From positions 62,001 through 126,000 of the forward strand of contig NZ_BONE01000014.1 of NCBI RefSeq assembly GCF_016862555.1: a stretch of 64,000 bases of DNA. The letters run 5' to 3'. Positions 44,294 to 52,071 of the stretch are shown here, in pieces. This DNA is from Asanoa siamensis (GTDB taxonomy: Bacteria; Actinomycetota; Actinomycetes; Mycobacteriales; Micromonosporaceae). Position numbers and translations under genes: made by a program. A model generated the notes under the pieces. It was given only the letters and a program-made list of their open reading frames with translations, ran no database searches and had not been told where the DNA came from. The number at the start of each line of letters is the position of its first letter. The first letter of the stretch is position 1.

Positions 44294-46212
44294 CTTAGGG
44301 CGTAGTAGACCGCTTCGTGCAGGTCCTCGGGCGGGTTGAGCAGGGTCGCGATGGGCACCGCGAACCAGACGTCAACGGACCCGAAGACCGCATTGCCGGT
44401 ACGCACGGTGCGATGCTGCGTGCGGGCGCCCTCAGGTGCCGCGGACGGCCGGACCACGACGACGGGCCGGCTGTCCGCGAACCGGTAGGCGAACGCATCG
44501 ATCCGCCGCAGCCCACTGGCGTGCAGGTGTTCGTAGAGCTCACCGGTAGCGGGCAGCTCGGCCGACCCGTCGACGACCCGCGCGAACTGCTCGTGCACCA
44601 AGGTCTCGAGGTCGGCGGGCACAGGCGTGACAAGGACGGGCGCCGGGCCGGCCTCGCCCGCGGCATGCGGGCCGGCCTCCGCCGCCTCGGGCTCTTGTAG
44701 TCGTTCCGGCCCGCGCCCCACATCGGTATCCGCGAGGCGGCCTGGGCCGGCTTCCGGCACGCGGTTCAAGCCTGGTCGCACCACGCGGTCTAGCTCGGGA
44801 TCCGTTGAGCCGCCCAGCTCGGACTCTGTTGGGCGGCTCAGGTCGGGGTCCGTTGCGCGGCCCAGGTCGGGCTCCGTCGCGCCGTCCAGCTCGCGCTCCG
44901 TCGCGCCGCCCAGGTCGAGTTCTCTCGCGCGGGATACGCCGGGCTCCCTTGCCCGGCCCAGTTGCGGATCCGGCGCGCCGTCCAGGTCGCGTTCCGTCGC
45001 GCGGGATACGCCGGGCTCCGTTGCCTGGCCCGGGTCCGGATTTGTCGGGCCTCCAAGGTCCGCTTCCGTTGGGCGGCCCAGCCGGGGCTCCGCCGGGCGG
45101 CCCAGCCGGGGCTCCGTAGGGCGGCCCAGCCGGGGCTCCGTAGGGCGGCCCAGCCGGGGCTCCGTAGGGCGGCCCAGGTCCGGATCCGTCGGTCGGCCCA
45201 GGTCCGGCTCCGGCACAGACTCCAGGTCAGCTCCCAGTACCCGCCCCAGGTCTCGTTCCTGCAAGTGTTCTTGGTCGGCTTCCGGCACGTGCTCCAGATC
45301 TGGATCAGGCGCGTGATCCAGATCGGGCTCCGCCGCGCGTTCGGGATCCGGAACGCGTTTCGAATCGGCGTCCAGCACGCGTTGAGGGTCCGGCACGTGC
45401 TCCAACTCGGGAGTCCGCACGGTTTCGGGGTCCGGCACGCGCACCAAACCGGGACGCCGCACGGCATCCGCGTCCGGCGCGCCTTCCAGATCCAGGTCCA
45501 GCACGCGTTCGCGATCCCGCGGGCGCACCAAACCGGAACCCCGCACCGTCTCCGCGCCCGGCAGGCCTTCCGGGTCAGGATCCGGCACGGATTCGCGGGC
45601 CGGCACGCTCACGAAACCGGGACCGCGCACGATTCCCGCGGCTCGCACGCCATCCAGATCCGGGCCTAGCGCGCGTTCGCGATCCTGCGCGCGCACCAAA
45701 CCGGGGATTCGTAGGATTTCCGGATCCGGCGCGCCGGCCAGAGCGCGATCGGGCGCCCCTTCCGAGTCCGGCACGCCTTCCAGAGCCGGGTTCCGCATCC
45801 GTTCCGGATCCGGCCCGCCTTCCACATCTTTGTCCCGCATCCGTTCCGGATCCGGGATGCCTTCCAGATCCGCACCCCGCGCAGGTTCAGGGTCGGGCAT
45901 GCGTCCAAGATCCGGACCTCGCGCGGGTTCAGGGTCTGGCTCGCGTTCCGGGTCGGCGTGCGTTACGTGGTCGGAGTCTGGCAGGTGGGTGCCTGCCGGG
46001 TCGGGCGCGTGGTCGCCATCCCGGTCCGGGTCGGGGGCGGGGTCGGGCAGGGAGAGCTTGAGCCGGCGCGCGATGGCCGCCAGGCCGCTGGGTGGTAGGT
46101 CGGTCAGCATCACCCGGCGGTGGACCGTGGGCAGGGGGTCCTCGTCGACCGGCTCCCCTGGCCACTCCTGCGGCGGCTCGTGCACGGGACGTGCCTCCCT
46201 CCCTGCGGGCAT
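44290..46212 (-). CDS. Repeat protein: fifteen 14-mers then about twenty-five 8-mers
   Basis: A 640-residue protein of unknown function with a striking architecture. After a short N-terminal region (VHRRVMLTDLPPSGLAAIAR) come about fifteen consecutive 14-residue repeats with consensus PDPERVRGPDLEGV. These pass into about twenty-five 8-residue repeats with consensus TEPDLGRP (46010-44700 approximately). A folded C-terminal domain of about 115 residues (from PVPADLETLVHEQFARVV to LHEAVYYALS) ends the protein. The 8-mer equals the 14-mer minus an internal six-residue block. The repeat part is highly charged, Pro-rich and probably extended or disordered. The start ATG 46212 is likely; an upstream in-frame start is possible at 46248. 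I do not know the family. Confidence 0.75.
   Translation of the reverse strand: MPAGREARPVHEPPQEWPGEPVDEDPLPTVHRRVMLTDLPPSGLAAIARRLKLSLPDPAPDPDRDGDHAPDPAGTHLPDSDHVTHADPEREPDPEPARGPDLGRMPDPEPARGADLEGIPDPERMRDKDVEGGPDPERMRNPALEGVPDSEGAPDRALAGAPDPEILRIPGLVRAQDRERALGPDLDGVRAAGIVRGPGFVSVPARESVPDPDPEGLPGAETVRGSGLVRPRDRERVLDLDLEGAPDADAVRRPGLVRVPDPETVRTPELEHVPDPQRVLDADSKRVPDPERAAEPDLDHAPDPDLEHVPEADQEHLQERDLGRVLGADLESVPEPDLGRPTDPDLGRPTEPRLGRPTEPRLGRPTEPRLGRPAEPRLGRPTEADLGGPTNPDPGQATEPGVSRATERDLDGAPDPQLGRAREPGVSRARELDLGGATERELDGATEPDLGRATDPDLSRPTESELGGSTDPELDRVVRPGLNRVPEAGPGRLADTDVGRGPERLQEPEAAEAGPHAAGEAGPAPVLVTPVPADLETLVHEQFARVVDGSAELPATGELYEHLHASGLRRIDAFAYRFADSRPVVVVRPSAAPEGARTQHRTVRTGNAVFGSVDVWFAVPIATLLNPPEDLHEAVYYALS
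45071..45166. repeat. Near-perfect 24-bp tandem repeat, four copies
   Basis: Four copies of a 24-base unit beginning GGGCGGCCCAGCCGGGGCTC lie head to tail (45071, 45095, 45119, 45143), differing only in the last two or three bases. They encode identical octapeptides (TEPRLGRP, AEPRLGRP) and mark recent expansion inside the repeat protein. Confidence 0.9.
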
Positions 46213-46272
46213 CGCTGTCCACCGTAGAGGGAGACCCCGCCCGGGCACGACGGACGCTGTGTGCGCTTCGCC

Positions 46273-47142
46273 CTAACGGGTCAGCAGGTCACGCAGTGCT
46301 TTGACGATCTCCGCCGGCGCCTCCTCGGCCATGAAATGCCCGGCCGTCGTGGTCCGGTGCACCAGGTCCGGCGCCCAGGCCCGCCACAGGCCCGCCGCGT
46401 CGTAACCGAGCGCCGCACCCCAGTCCTGCTGCACCACGGTCACCGGCATCGAGAGCCGCCGCCCCGCCTCCCGGTCGGCCCGGTCGTGCTCGACGTCGAT
46501 GCCCGCGGACGCCCGGTAGTCCGCCACGATCGACGGCACCGCGGCGCGGGAGGCGTCCAGATACGCCGCGCGTACGCCCGCGGGAATCGCCTTGTCGTCA
46601 CCCGCCCACCCGTCGAGGAACGAGCCGAAGAACTCGTCGGCGCTCGCGGCGATCATGCGTTCCGGCAGGCCCGGCGGCTGCGCCATCAGGTAGAGGTGGA
46701 ACGCGACCGCGGCTTGGGCGCCGTGCAGCACGTCCCACATGTCCAGGGTCGGCAGCACGTCGAGGGACGCCAGGTGGGTGACCGCGTCGGGGTGGTCGAG
46801 GCCGGCACGGAAGGCGACCAGCGCGCCCCGGTCGTGCCCGGCCAGGGCGAACCGTTCGTGCCCGAGCGCGCGGGCCAGGGCGACGACGTCGGCGGCCATG
46901 GTCCGCTTCGAGTACGTGTCGGGATCGGTGGCCGCGGGCTTGTCGCTGTCGCCGTACCCCCGCAGGTCGGGGCAGATCACCGTGTGATCGGCGGCCAGGT
47001 CGGCGGCGACGTGCCGCCACATCAGGTGGGTCTGCGGGAAGCCGTGCAGCAGCACGATCGGGCGGCCGTTGCCGCCCACCGCGACGTGCAGCGCGACACC
47101 GTCGTCGACGGTCACGCGGCGCTCGGTGAAGCCGGGAATCAT
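46273..47142 (-). CDS. Alpha/beta hydrolase, haloacetate-dehalogenase/epoxide-hydrolase type
   Basis: A 289-residue alpha/beta-fold hydrolase. Oxyanion region LLHGFPQTHLMW (31-42), nucleophile D104 in AGHDRGALVA, and His H269 in TTAGHFMAEEAP near the C-terminus. An Asp nucleophile in HDRGA is the pattern of fluoroacetate dehalogenases and epoxide hydrolases rather than Ser esterases. Which reaction it performs is not decided. It is transcribed divergently from a SARP regulator, with perfect 11-base-phased direct repeats between the two starts, so it may be a SARP target. Confidence 0.88.
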   Translation of the reverse strand: MIPGFTERRVTVDDGVALHVAVGGNGRPIVLLHGFPQTHLMWRHVAADLAADHTVICPDLRGYGDSDKPAATDPDTYSKRTMAADVVALARALGHERFALAGHDRGALVAFRAGLDHPDAVTHLASLDVLPTLDMWDVLHGAQAAVAFHLYLMAQPPGLPERMIAASADEFFGSFLDGWAGDDKAIPAGVRAAYLDASRAAVPSIVADYRASAGIDVEHDRADREAGRRLSMPVTVVQQDWGAALGYDAAGLWRAWAPDLVHRTTTAGHFMAEEAPAEIVKALRDLLTR

Positions 47143-47188
47143 CTGTGGTTTCCTTCCGTTGGTCGGTCCTCACCAGCGTGCCGATGGC

Positions 47189-47209
47189 GGATGAGCGCTG
47201 GATGAGCGC
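47189..47209. promoter_or_regulatory. Direct repeats, probable SARP binding site
   Basis: GGATGAGCGC occurs twice, at 47189-47198 and 47200-47209, with a period of exactly 11 bases. SARP-type regulators bind direct repeats with this phasing. TAGGTT (47212-47217) follows immediately and lies 7 bases before GTG 47225 as a leaderless -10 element. Confidence 0.6.
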
Positions 47210-47224
47210 GCTAGGTTGACCTGC

Positions 47225-49078
47225 GTGGCGGTGGAGATCGGCGTGCTGGGCCCGGTGGTGGCCTGGGATGCCGGTGGTGCACCGGTCGACCTGCGCGGCC
47301 CACGACACCGCGCGGTGCTGGCCCGCCTGGTCGCGGCCGGCGGGCGGGTGGTCCCGGTCGACACGCTGGTCGACGACCTGTGGCAGGCGCCACCGGCGGG
47401 CGCGGTGAGCGCGCTGCGTACGTTCGTGGCCGCGCTGCGCCGCGCGCTGGAGCCCGACCGCCCGCCCCGCACGCCCGCGCGGGTCCTGGTCACCGAGGGC
47501 CCGGGCTACGCGCTGCGGCTCCCTCGGGAAGCGGTCGACGCGTGGCGTTTCGAGGTCGCGGTGGCGGCCGGCGCGGATGTGACGGAGGCGCTGCGCTGGT
47601 GGCGCGGCCCGGCGTACGCGGGCCTGGACGAGCCGTGGGCGGCCGCCGAACGGGCCCGCCTGGAGGAACTGCGCCTGCACGCGGTCGAGTTGCGGGCGAC
47701 GGAACTGATCGCCGCGGGCCGCGCGGCGGACGCGGTAGCGGACCTGGACGCCCACGTGACCGCCCACCCGTGGCGGGAAACGGCCTGGCGCCTGCTCGCG
47801 GAGGCGTTGTGGCGTGCGGACCGCCAGGCGGACGCGCTCGCGGTGCTGCGCCGGGCCGGCGACCTGCTCCGGGACCAGCTCGGCCTGGACCCGGGCCCGG
47901 CGCTGCGCCAGTTGGAGGCGGAGATCCTCCGCGCACCGGAGGAGGAGCTCTTCGCCTCGGCGGCGGCGGCGTACGAGCGCACGGTCGCCGCCGGCACCCC
48001 GGCCCGCCTGGAGTCGACGGTCGACCTGCTCCGCGGCCTGGCGGTCGGCGGCGGCCTGGCGGCGGCCCGCGACCAACGCCTGGCCACGATCGAGGCGGCG
48101 GAACGCCTAGGCGACCCGGAGCTCACGGCCAGGGTGATCGGCGCGTACGACGTACCCGCGATCTGGCCCCGGTCCGACGATCCTGCCTTGGCGTCCCGGG
48201 TGATGGTGGCGGCCGACCGGGCCCTGGCGGGTCTGCCGTCGACCTCGCCGCCCGCGGTCCGGGCCCGGCTGCTGGCCACGATCGCGGTGGAGTCGCGCGG
48301 TGTGGCCAACCCCCGCGCCCACGCGGCGGCACGGGAAGCGGAGGCGATCGCCCGCGGCCTGGGGGATTTCGGCTTGCTGGCGTTCGCGTTGAACGGCCGC
48401 TACATGCAAACCTTCGGCCGTACGGGGTTGTCCCCGGAGCGAGACGTGATCGGCGCGGAGCTGATCGACGTGTCGGCCCGCCACGGCTTGGCGTCCTTCG
48501 AGATCCTCGGCCATCTGGTGCGGTTGCAGTCGCGCTCGGCGGTCGGCGACTTCGCCGCGGCTGATGTCCACGCGGACGCCGCGGACCGTCTGGGGCAGCG
48601 CCATGGCCGTCCGCTGGTGGGGATCTTCACCGCCTGGTACGCGGCGCTCCGCCTGGCGGCCTCGGGGGCGCCCGCCGAGCCGGCCTTCCACACCGCTGCT
48701 GCCGTTCTGCACGGCGCCGGCATGCCCGGCGTCGAGGCCGGGCTGCTCCCGCTGGCTCTGCTCTGCTTGCGGGTGTGGCGGGACGAGCCGCTCGAGGTCC
48801 CCGTTGACACGGACTGGGGCCCGTATGCGCCGTGGGTCCGGCCCTTGCTGGCCGACGACGCGGGCGAAGCGTTGCGCCAGATCTCGGACCCGCCACCGGA
48901 CCTGCTCCAGGAGGCGCTCTGGTGCCTGCTCGGCCGAGCCGCCCTCCGCGCCGGCGACCAATCCTGGATCACCCGCGCCCGCACCGCCCTGACACCAGCA
49001 ACCAACGAACTGGCCGGCGCCGCGAGCGGAATGCTCACCGCGGGCCCGGTAGCCGACCACCTGGCGGCACTCGCCTGA
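47225..49078 (+). CDS. SARP/AfsR-type regulator (BTAD domain) with TPR-like C-terminus
   Basis: A 617-residue Streptomyces-antibiotic-regulatory-protein-like factor. Residues 1-90 form an OmpR-type winged helix (EIGVLGPVVAW, DTLVDDLWQAPPAGAVSALR). Residues 95-240 are the bacterial transcriptional activator domain (WRFEVAVAAGADV, HPWRETAWRLLAEALWRADR, QADALAVLRRAGDLLRDQLG). The rest is Ala-rich helical sequence, probably TPR-like, without the ATPase domain of AfsR. I prefer GTG 47225 over TTG 47216 because TAGGTT 7 bases before it fits a leaderless promoter. No biosynthetic cluster is adjacent; the divergent hydrolase is the nearest candidate target. Confidence 0.88.
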   Translation: MAVEIGVLGPVVAWDAGGAPVDLRGPRHRAVLARLVAAGGRVVPVDTLVDDLWQAPPAGAVSALRTFVAALRRALEPDRPPRTPARVLVTEGPGYALRLPREAVDAWRFEVAVAAGADVTEALRWWRGPAYAGLDEPWAAAERARLEELRLHAVELRATELIAAGRAADAVADLDAHVTAHPWRETAWRLLAEALWRADRQADALAVLRRAGDLLRDQLGLDPGPALRQLEAEILRAPEEELFASAAAAYERTVAAGTPARLESTVDLLRGLAVGGGLAAARDQRLATIEAAERLGDPELTARVIGAYDVPAIWPRSDDPALASRVMVAADRALAGLPSTSPPAVRARLLATIAVESRGVANPRAHAAAREAEAIARGLGDFGLLAFALNGRYMQTFGRTGLSPERDVIGAELIDVSARHGLASFEILGHLVRLQSRSAVGDFAAADVHADAADRLGQRHGRPLVGIFTAWYAALRLAASGAPAEPAFHTAAAVLHGAGMPGVEAGLLPLALLCLRVWRDEPLEVPVDTDWGPYAPWVRPLLADDAGEALRQISDPPPDLLQEALWCLLGRAALRAGDQSWITRARTALTPATNELAGAASGMLTAGPVADHLAALA

Positions 49079-49079
49079 G

Positions 49080-50218
49080 CTAGAACACGGCGGGCGCTGG
49101 ATCTGGCGGACGGGCTAGCCAGTCCGCCCGGACATGGGTCGGCCCCCTGTCGACAGGGCCCCAGTGCCCCGCGAAGGGCAGTGCGTCGGCCGGGAACGGC
49201 CTGGCGGCGAATGGGTTGTCGAATCGCGTGATCCGATGCGGATATGGACCTGCTGGCCACGAATTCTGCAGGGCGAATACTGCCGAGAGCCCGGGTCGCC
49301 TACCGAGAGCACCGCCTCGCGCCCACGGCCCGAAGAGGCCGTCCTCGTTGCGCGTCGACTCGCCGGTGGCCACGACCACCGCCGAGCTCCCGATGAGCGC
49401 GTCGAAGACGTCGTCCAGATCGCACAGGCTGTCCCACAGGCCAACCACGATGCGAAAGGCCTGCCATGCAGGTCATACTTCTCCGCCTTGCCACCCATCA
49501 CTCGTCTAAGGCGCTGCGCCCCGTTGAGCAACCCGCCAATCGCCGGCCCGCCTATGGCGATCCGGTCATCCGCCTGCGGTACCCAGCCGTCCCGCACCGG
49601 AATGAAATGGAAGTCGATCTCGGCGGCCGGCCGGGAGAAGACCTTCTCCGGCACGCCGAGGTAGCCCGAGGGCAGCGCCCGCGGGTCGGCGCGCAGGTCG
49701 TCCAGAGTGGACGCAACCCAGGCGAGCAGGTCCTCAAGGTCGGCGTCATCCCACCGCCGAACCTCGAAGTCGATCGAGTGCGCTCTGGGCGGGATCCGGT
49801 CGTTGAGCGCGTCTTCGATCCGACCGTGGCGTAGCCTCTCGGTCTCCCACTCGCCGCGCAGCATCAGTGACGCCACCTCAACCGTGCCGACGAGCGCGCC
49901 GTCATCGCCGTAGAGGCTGAAGTCCGGCCGCGTGCCAGCGGTCCCCTCCTCGTGTACGACCCGGTAAATGCGCACGAGGAGGTCATGGACCAGCAGCTCG
50001 TCGAGCGCACCGTACAGGTCGGAATCGCTGCGGCTGCGCAGGCGGCGTCGGAGCCGGCGCCCGATGTCCGGGAAGCGAGAGTACATCTCATTCACGATCC
50101 GGCGCGCGTCTACTGCCTGCGGCCGCGTGGAAGTGAAGAACCAGTTGACGCGCGGCTCGGTCGTCCGCAGCGGGGGCAACCGGGGGTTCCTGGGCTCCTC
50201 GAACACTTGTCGGACCAT
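49080..50218 (-). pseudogene. Hypothetical protein gene with frameshift
   Basis: The gene starts near 50218 (RQVFEEPRNPRLPPLRTT) and reads well for about 250 residues, including TVEVASLMLRGEWETERL and IDFHFIPVRDGWVPQADDR, then GGKAEKYDLHG. Around 49459-49463 the sensible sequence moves to another frame: QAFRIVVGLWDSLCDLDDV, then FDALIGSSAVVVATG, to the end at 49080. The pattern KYDL-G-(P/A)FVVxL...DVFDALFG is one I recall from uncharacterised actinobacterial proteins, so both halves belong together. It is either a pseudogene or a one-base sequence error. It is convergent with the SARP gene, with 1 base between the stops. Confidence 0.7.
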
Positions 50219-50378
50219 GGCGGAAGGCTAGTAGACAGGCGAGGCCGCGACCACCGGACAAGCCGGCGCGACACGCTAACGACACGCCACGGCACGATGG
50301 CCACCACGGCGACTAGCTGGGACGCCTCAGCCACCGCCCGCATCGCCAGCCAGGACCAGCCACGCCCCCTAGGGACGG

Positions 50379-50441
50379 CAAGGACTCAGCTCGATCACCT
50401 GATGACCCGGAGGTCGCAGGTTCAAATCCTGTCCCCGCTAA
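50379..50441 (+). pseudogene. Decayed copy of initiator tRNA gene
   Basis: Bases 50411-50441 (GAGGTCGCAGGTTCAAATCC then TGTCCCCGCTA) are identical to the 3' end of the intact initiator tRNA gene at 53843-53916. Similarity continues upstream through the anticodon loop (CTGATGA against CTCATAA) and into the D-arm (CAGCTCGAT). The 5' half has lost about 8 bases and no longer folds. The copy is in opposite orientation to the intact gene and is followed by a similar terminator. Confidence 0.7.
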
Positions 50442-50447
50442 ATGAGA

Positions 50448-50480
50448 ACGCCCTTCAGATGACCATCTGAGGGGCCGTTT
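50448..50480 (+). terminator. Terminator following the decayed tRNA copy
   Basis: The inverted repeat AACGCCCTTCAGATG / CATCTGAGGGGCCGTT resembles the terminator after the intact initiator tRNA (AACGGCCCCTCAGGG). This shows that the duplicated segment included the terminator. Confidence 0.65.
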
Positions 50481-50615
50481 CGTTGCAGATTCCTGCCACC
50501 GGTAGATCCGCGGTGCCACGCCCACGCGGCCCCTGTCGCGCCTCGCGGCGTGTCGCGTCCGGCGCGCGGCGGTGATCTCCGTGGCGTCCTGATCGAGCCG
50601 TCTACGCTCTCGCCC

Positions 50616-51101
50616 ATGCCCCTGTCCGGCCGTGCCCAGCGACGCTCTCGCCTGCCGCTCGCGCCCAGGTTGGTCATCGTCGGCGTGGTCGCGTCGACCG
50701 GCTTTCTCCTGGCCGGTCTGTTCGCCGACCTGGGGCCGCCACCACCGTCCGGCGAGCTGGTCACGGGCACCGTGGTCGCTGTCGAGCCCGGCAACAGCGG
50801 CCGAGCTTCCTCGGCGCTGTTGCGAATCGACACCATAGACGGACCGGCTTTCTGCGGCATCGACCGGACGGCGTTTCCGGAGGAGCGCGTCCCGGCAACG
50901 GAGACGCGGATGACCCTCGACTACACACGTACCGGCTGCGCTCCAGCCCCGGTGTCGCAGGAGCTGCCCCGTTGGCTGCTGCTCTTGATCGGCGGTGGAG
51001 GGCTGCTCCTGATGGCGGCCTACCTGTGGTCGGTGGGGCCGATCACCCTGAGCCGGTTCACGGCGGCATGGACGCGCGGCTACTTCGGACGCCGCCGCTG
51101 A
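50616..51101 (+). CDS. Small membrane protein, hypothetical
   Basis: A 161-residue protein with two hydrophobic helices (LVIVGVVASTGFLLAGLF near residue 20 and WLLLLIGGGGLLLMAAYLW near 125). They flank an extracytoplasmic part of about 90 residues with two Cys (FCGIDR and TGCAPA). A short basic tail follows. The organisation resembles the DUF3592-type membrane proteins of actinobacteria, but this is by eye only. TACGCT lies 7 bases before the ATG, so it is probably leaderless. An insertion-sequence remnant begins just after its stop codon. Confidence 0.65.
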   Translation: MPLSGRAQRRSRLPLAPRLVIVGVVASTGFLLAGLFADLGPPPPSGELVTGTVVAVEPGNSGRASSALLRIDTIDGPAFCGIDRTAFPEERVPATETRMTLDYTRTGCAPAPVSQELPRWLLLLIGGGGLLLMAAYLWSVGPITLSRFTAAWTRGYFGRRR

Positions 51102-51104
51102 TCA

Positions 51105-51470
51105 TTTCAGGAGCGTCGCTCGCGGGCTGGCCTGACAACGAAGATTCACCTCGCGGTCGACGGTCACGGCCAGCCTCTGTCGGTGTTGCTCGCGTTGCTG
51201 GACGCGTCTGGTTCCATGAGGGCAGCCCGGGCCGGTCCCGGAAATAGCCGGGACATGCTGATCGCGTACAAGGCCACGCCCATGACCCCACCCGGGCCGG
51301 CCTGCGACGGCCGGACATCGACCCCCCGATCCCGGAACGCGCCGACCAGGTCGCCCGCCAGGCCGCCAAAGGTAGCCAGGGCAGACGACCACCCGATCGC
51401 TCTACCACTCATCACCACTACTCATCGGCGCTCTGATCTGGCTTCGACGATCGGCAGGACACACCCTAAG
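51105..51470 (+). mobile_element. IS427-like insertion sequence remnant
   Basis: Fragments of an IS5-family transposase can be read in changing frames. They include RAGLTTKIHLAVDGHGQPLS (51120-51185), RDMLIAYKA (about 51250) and IPERADQVARQAAKGSQG (about 51330-51385). The right outer end CTTCGACGATCGGCAGGACA (51446-51465) matches, in inverted form, the left end of the element at 1618. The 5' two thirds of the element is gone. It sits against the 3' end of the sortase gene. Confidence 0.75.
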
Positions 51471-52071
51471 CCGGGTCCGCGTAGACGATGACGTTGTCCC
51501 TGTAGTGGCGGGACGTGTGGTCGAACGTGCCGCCGCAGGTGATGAGGCGTAGTGATGGGCGCAGGGTTGGGGCGTAGACCTCGTCCGTCGGGAAGGACGT
51601 CTTCGCCACCCGCTGCTGGCCCGCCACCCGGAAGGCCACCCCCGTCCCGTCGGAGAGGTCGATCGTCACGAGCGTGCCCGGGCGCAGCGTCGGCAGGGCG
51701 TAGAAGACCGCCGGCCCCGTACGTGAGTCCACGTGCCCCAGGATCACCGCCGGGCCTGGCTGGCCAGGGCGTGGGCCCTCGGCAAACCAACCCGCCTCCG
51801 CCGGGTCCGTCGGGACCTCGACCGTGCCGTCCGGGTTGCGGCCCAGCGACCCCAGCGCCGTGTCGATCCCGGCCGCCGGAATGCGGAGGCGGACCGGTGC
51901 CGCGACCGCCGCATAGCTGCGTGCCGACCGGAACGAGTCGACCGCCAGCGGACCGGGCGGCGCCGCCGGCACCGGCTCCGCGCGAGGCGCGCTGGCCGTC
52001 AGCGTGCTCCCGCCCACCAGCAGCGCCGCCAGCACGGCGACCGCCCGCCACAGGAGGTCAGCGCGGCCCAT
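51466..52071 (-). CDS. Class F sortase
   Basis: A 201-residue transpeptidase-like protein with an N-terminal membrane anchor (WRAVAVLAALLVGG). The catalytic triad is visible: H113 in ILGHVDSRTGP, C179 in LRLITCGGTF and R191 in HYRDNVIVYA, the order of class F sortases common in actinobacteria. The start is taken as ATG 52071; GTG 52110 in the same frame is possible. It overlaps the end of the upstream secreted helical protein by 14 bases. No LPxTG-type substrate is recognisable in the neighbours, so the substrate is unknown. The IS remnant touches its 3' end. Confidence 0.88.
   Translation of the reverse strand: MGRADLLWRAVAVLAALLVGGSTLTASAPRAEPVPAAPPGPLAVDSFRSARSYAAVAAPVRLRIPAAGIDTALGSLGRNPDGTVEVPTDPAEAGWFAEGPRPGQPGPAVILGHVDSRTGPAVFYALPTLRPGTLVTIDLSDGTGVAFRVAGQQRVAKTSFPTDEVYAPTLRPSLRLITCGGTFDHTSRHYRDNVIVYADPA

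Noticed and set aside
1618-51470. Composite transposon bounded by the two IS427 copies
   Set aside because: The copies are 50 kb apart, both defective, eroded to different degrees, and the genes between look like ordinary chromosome.
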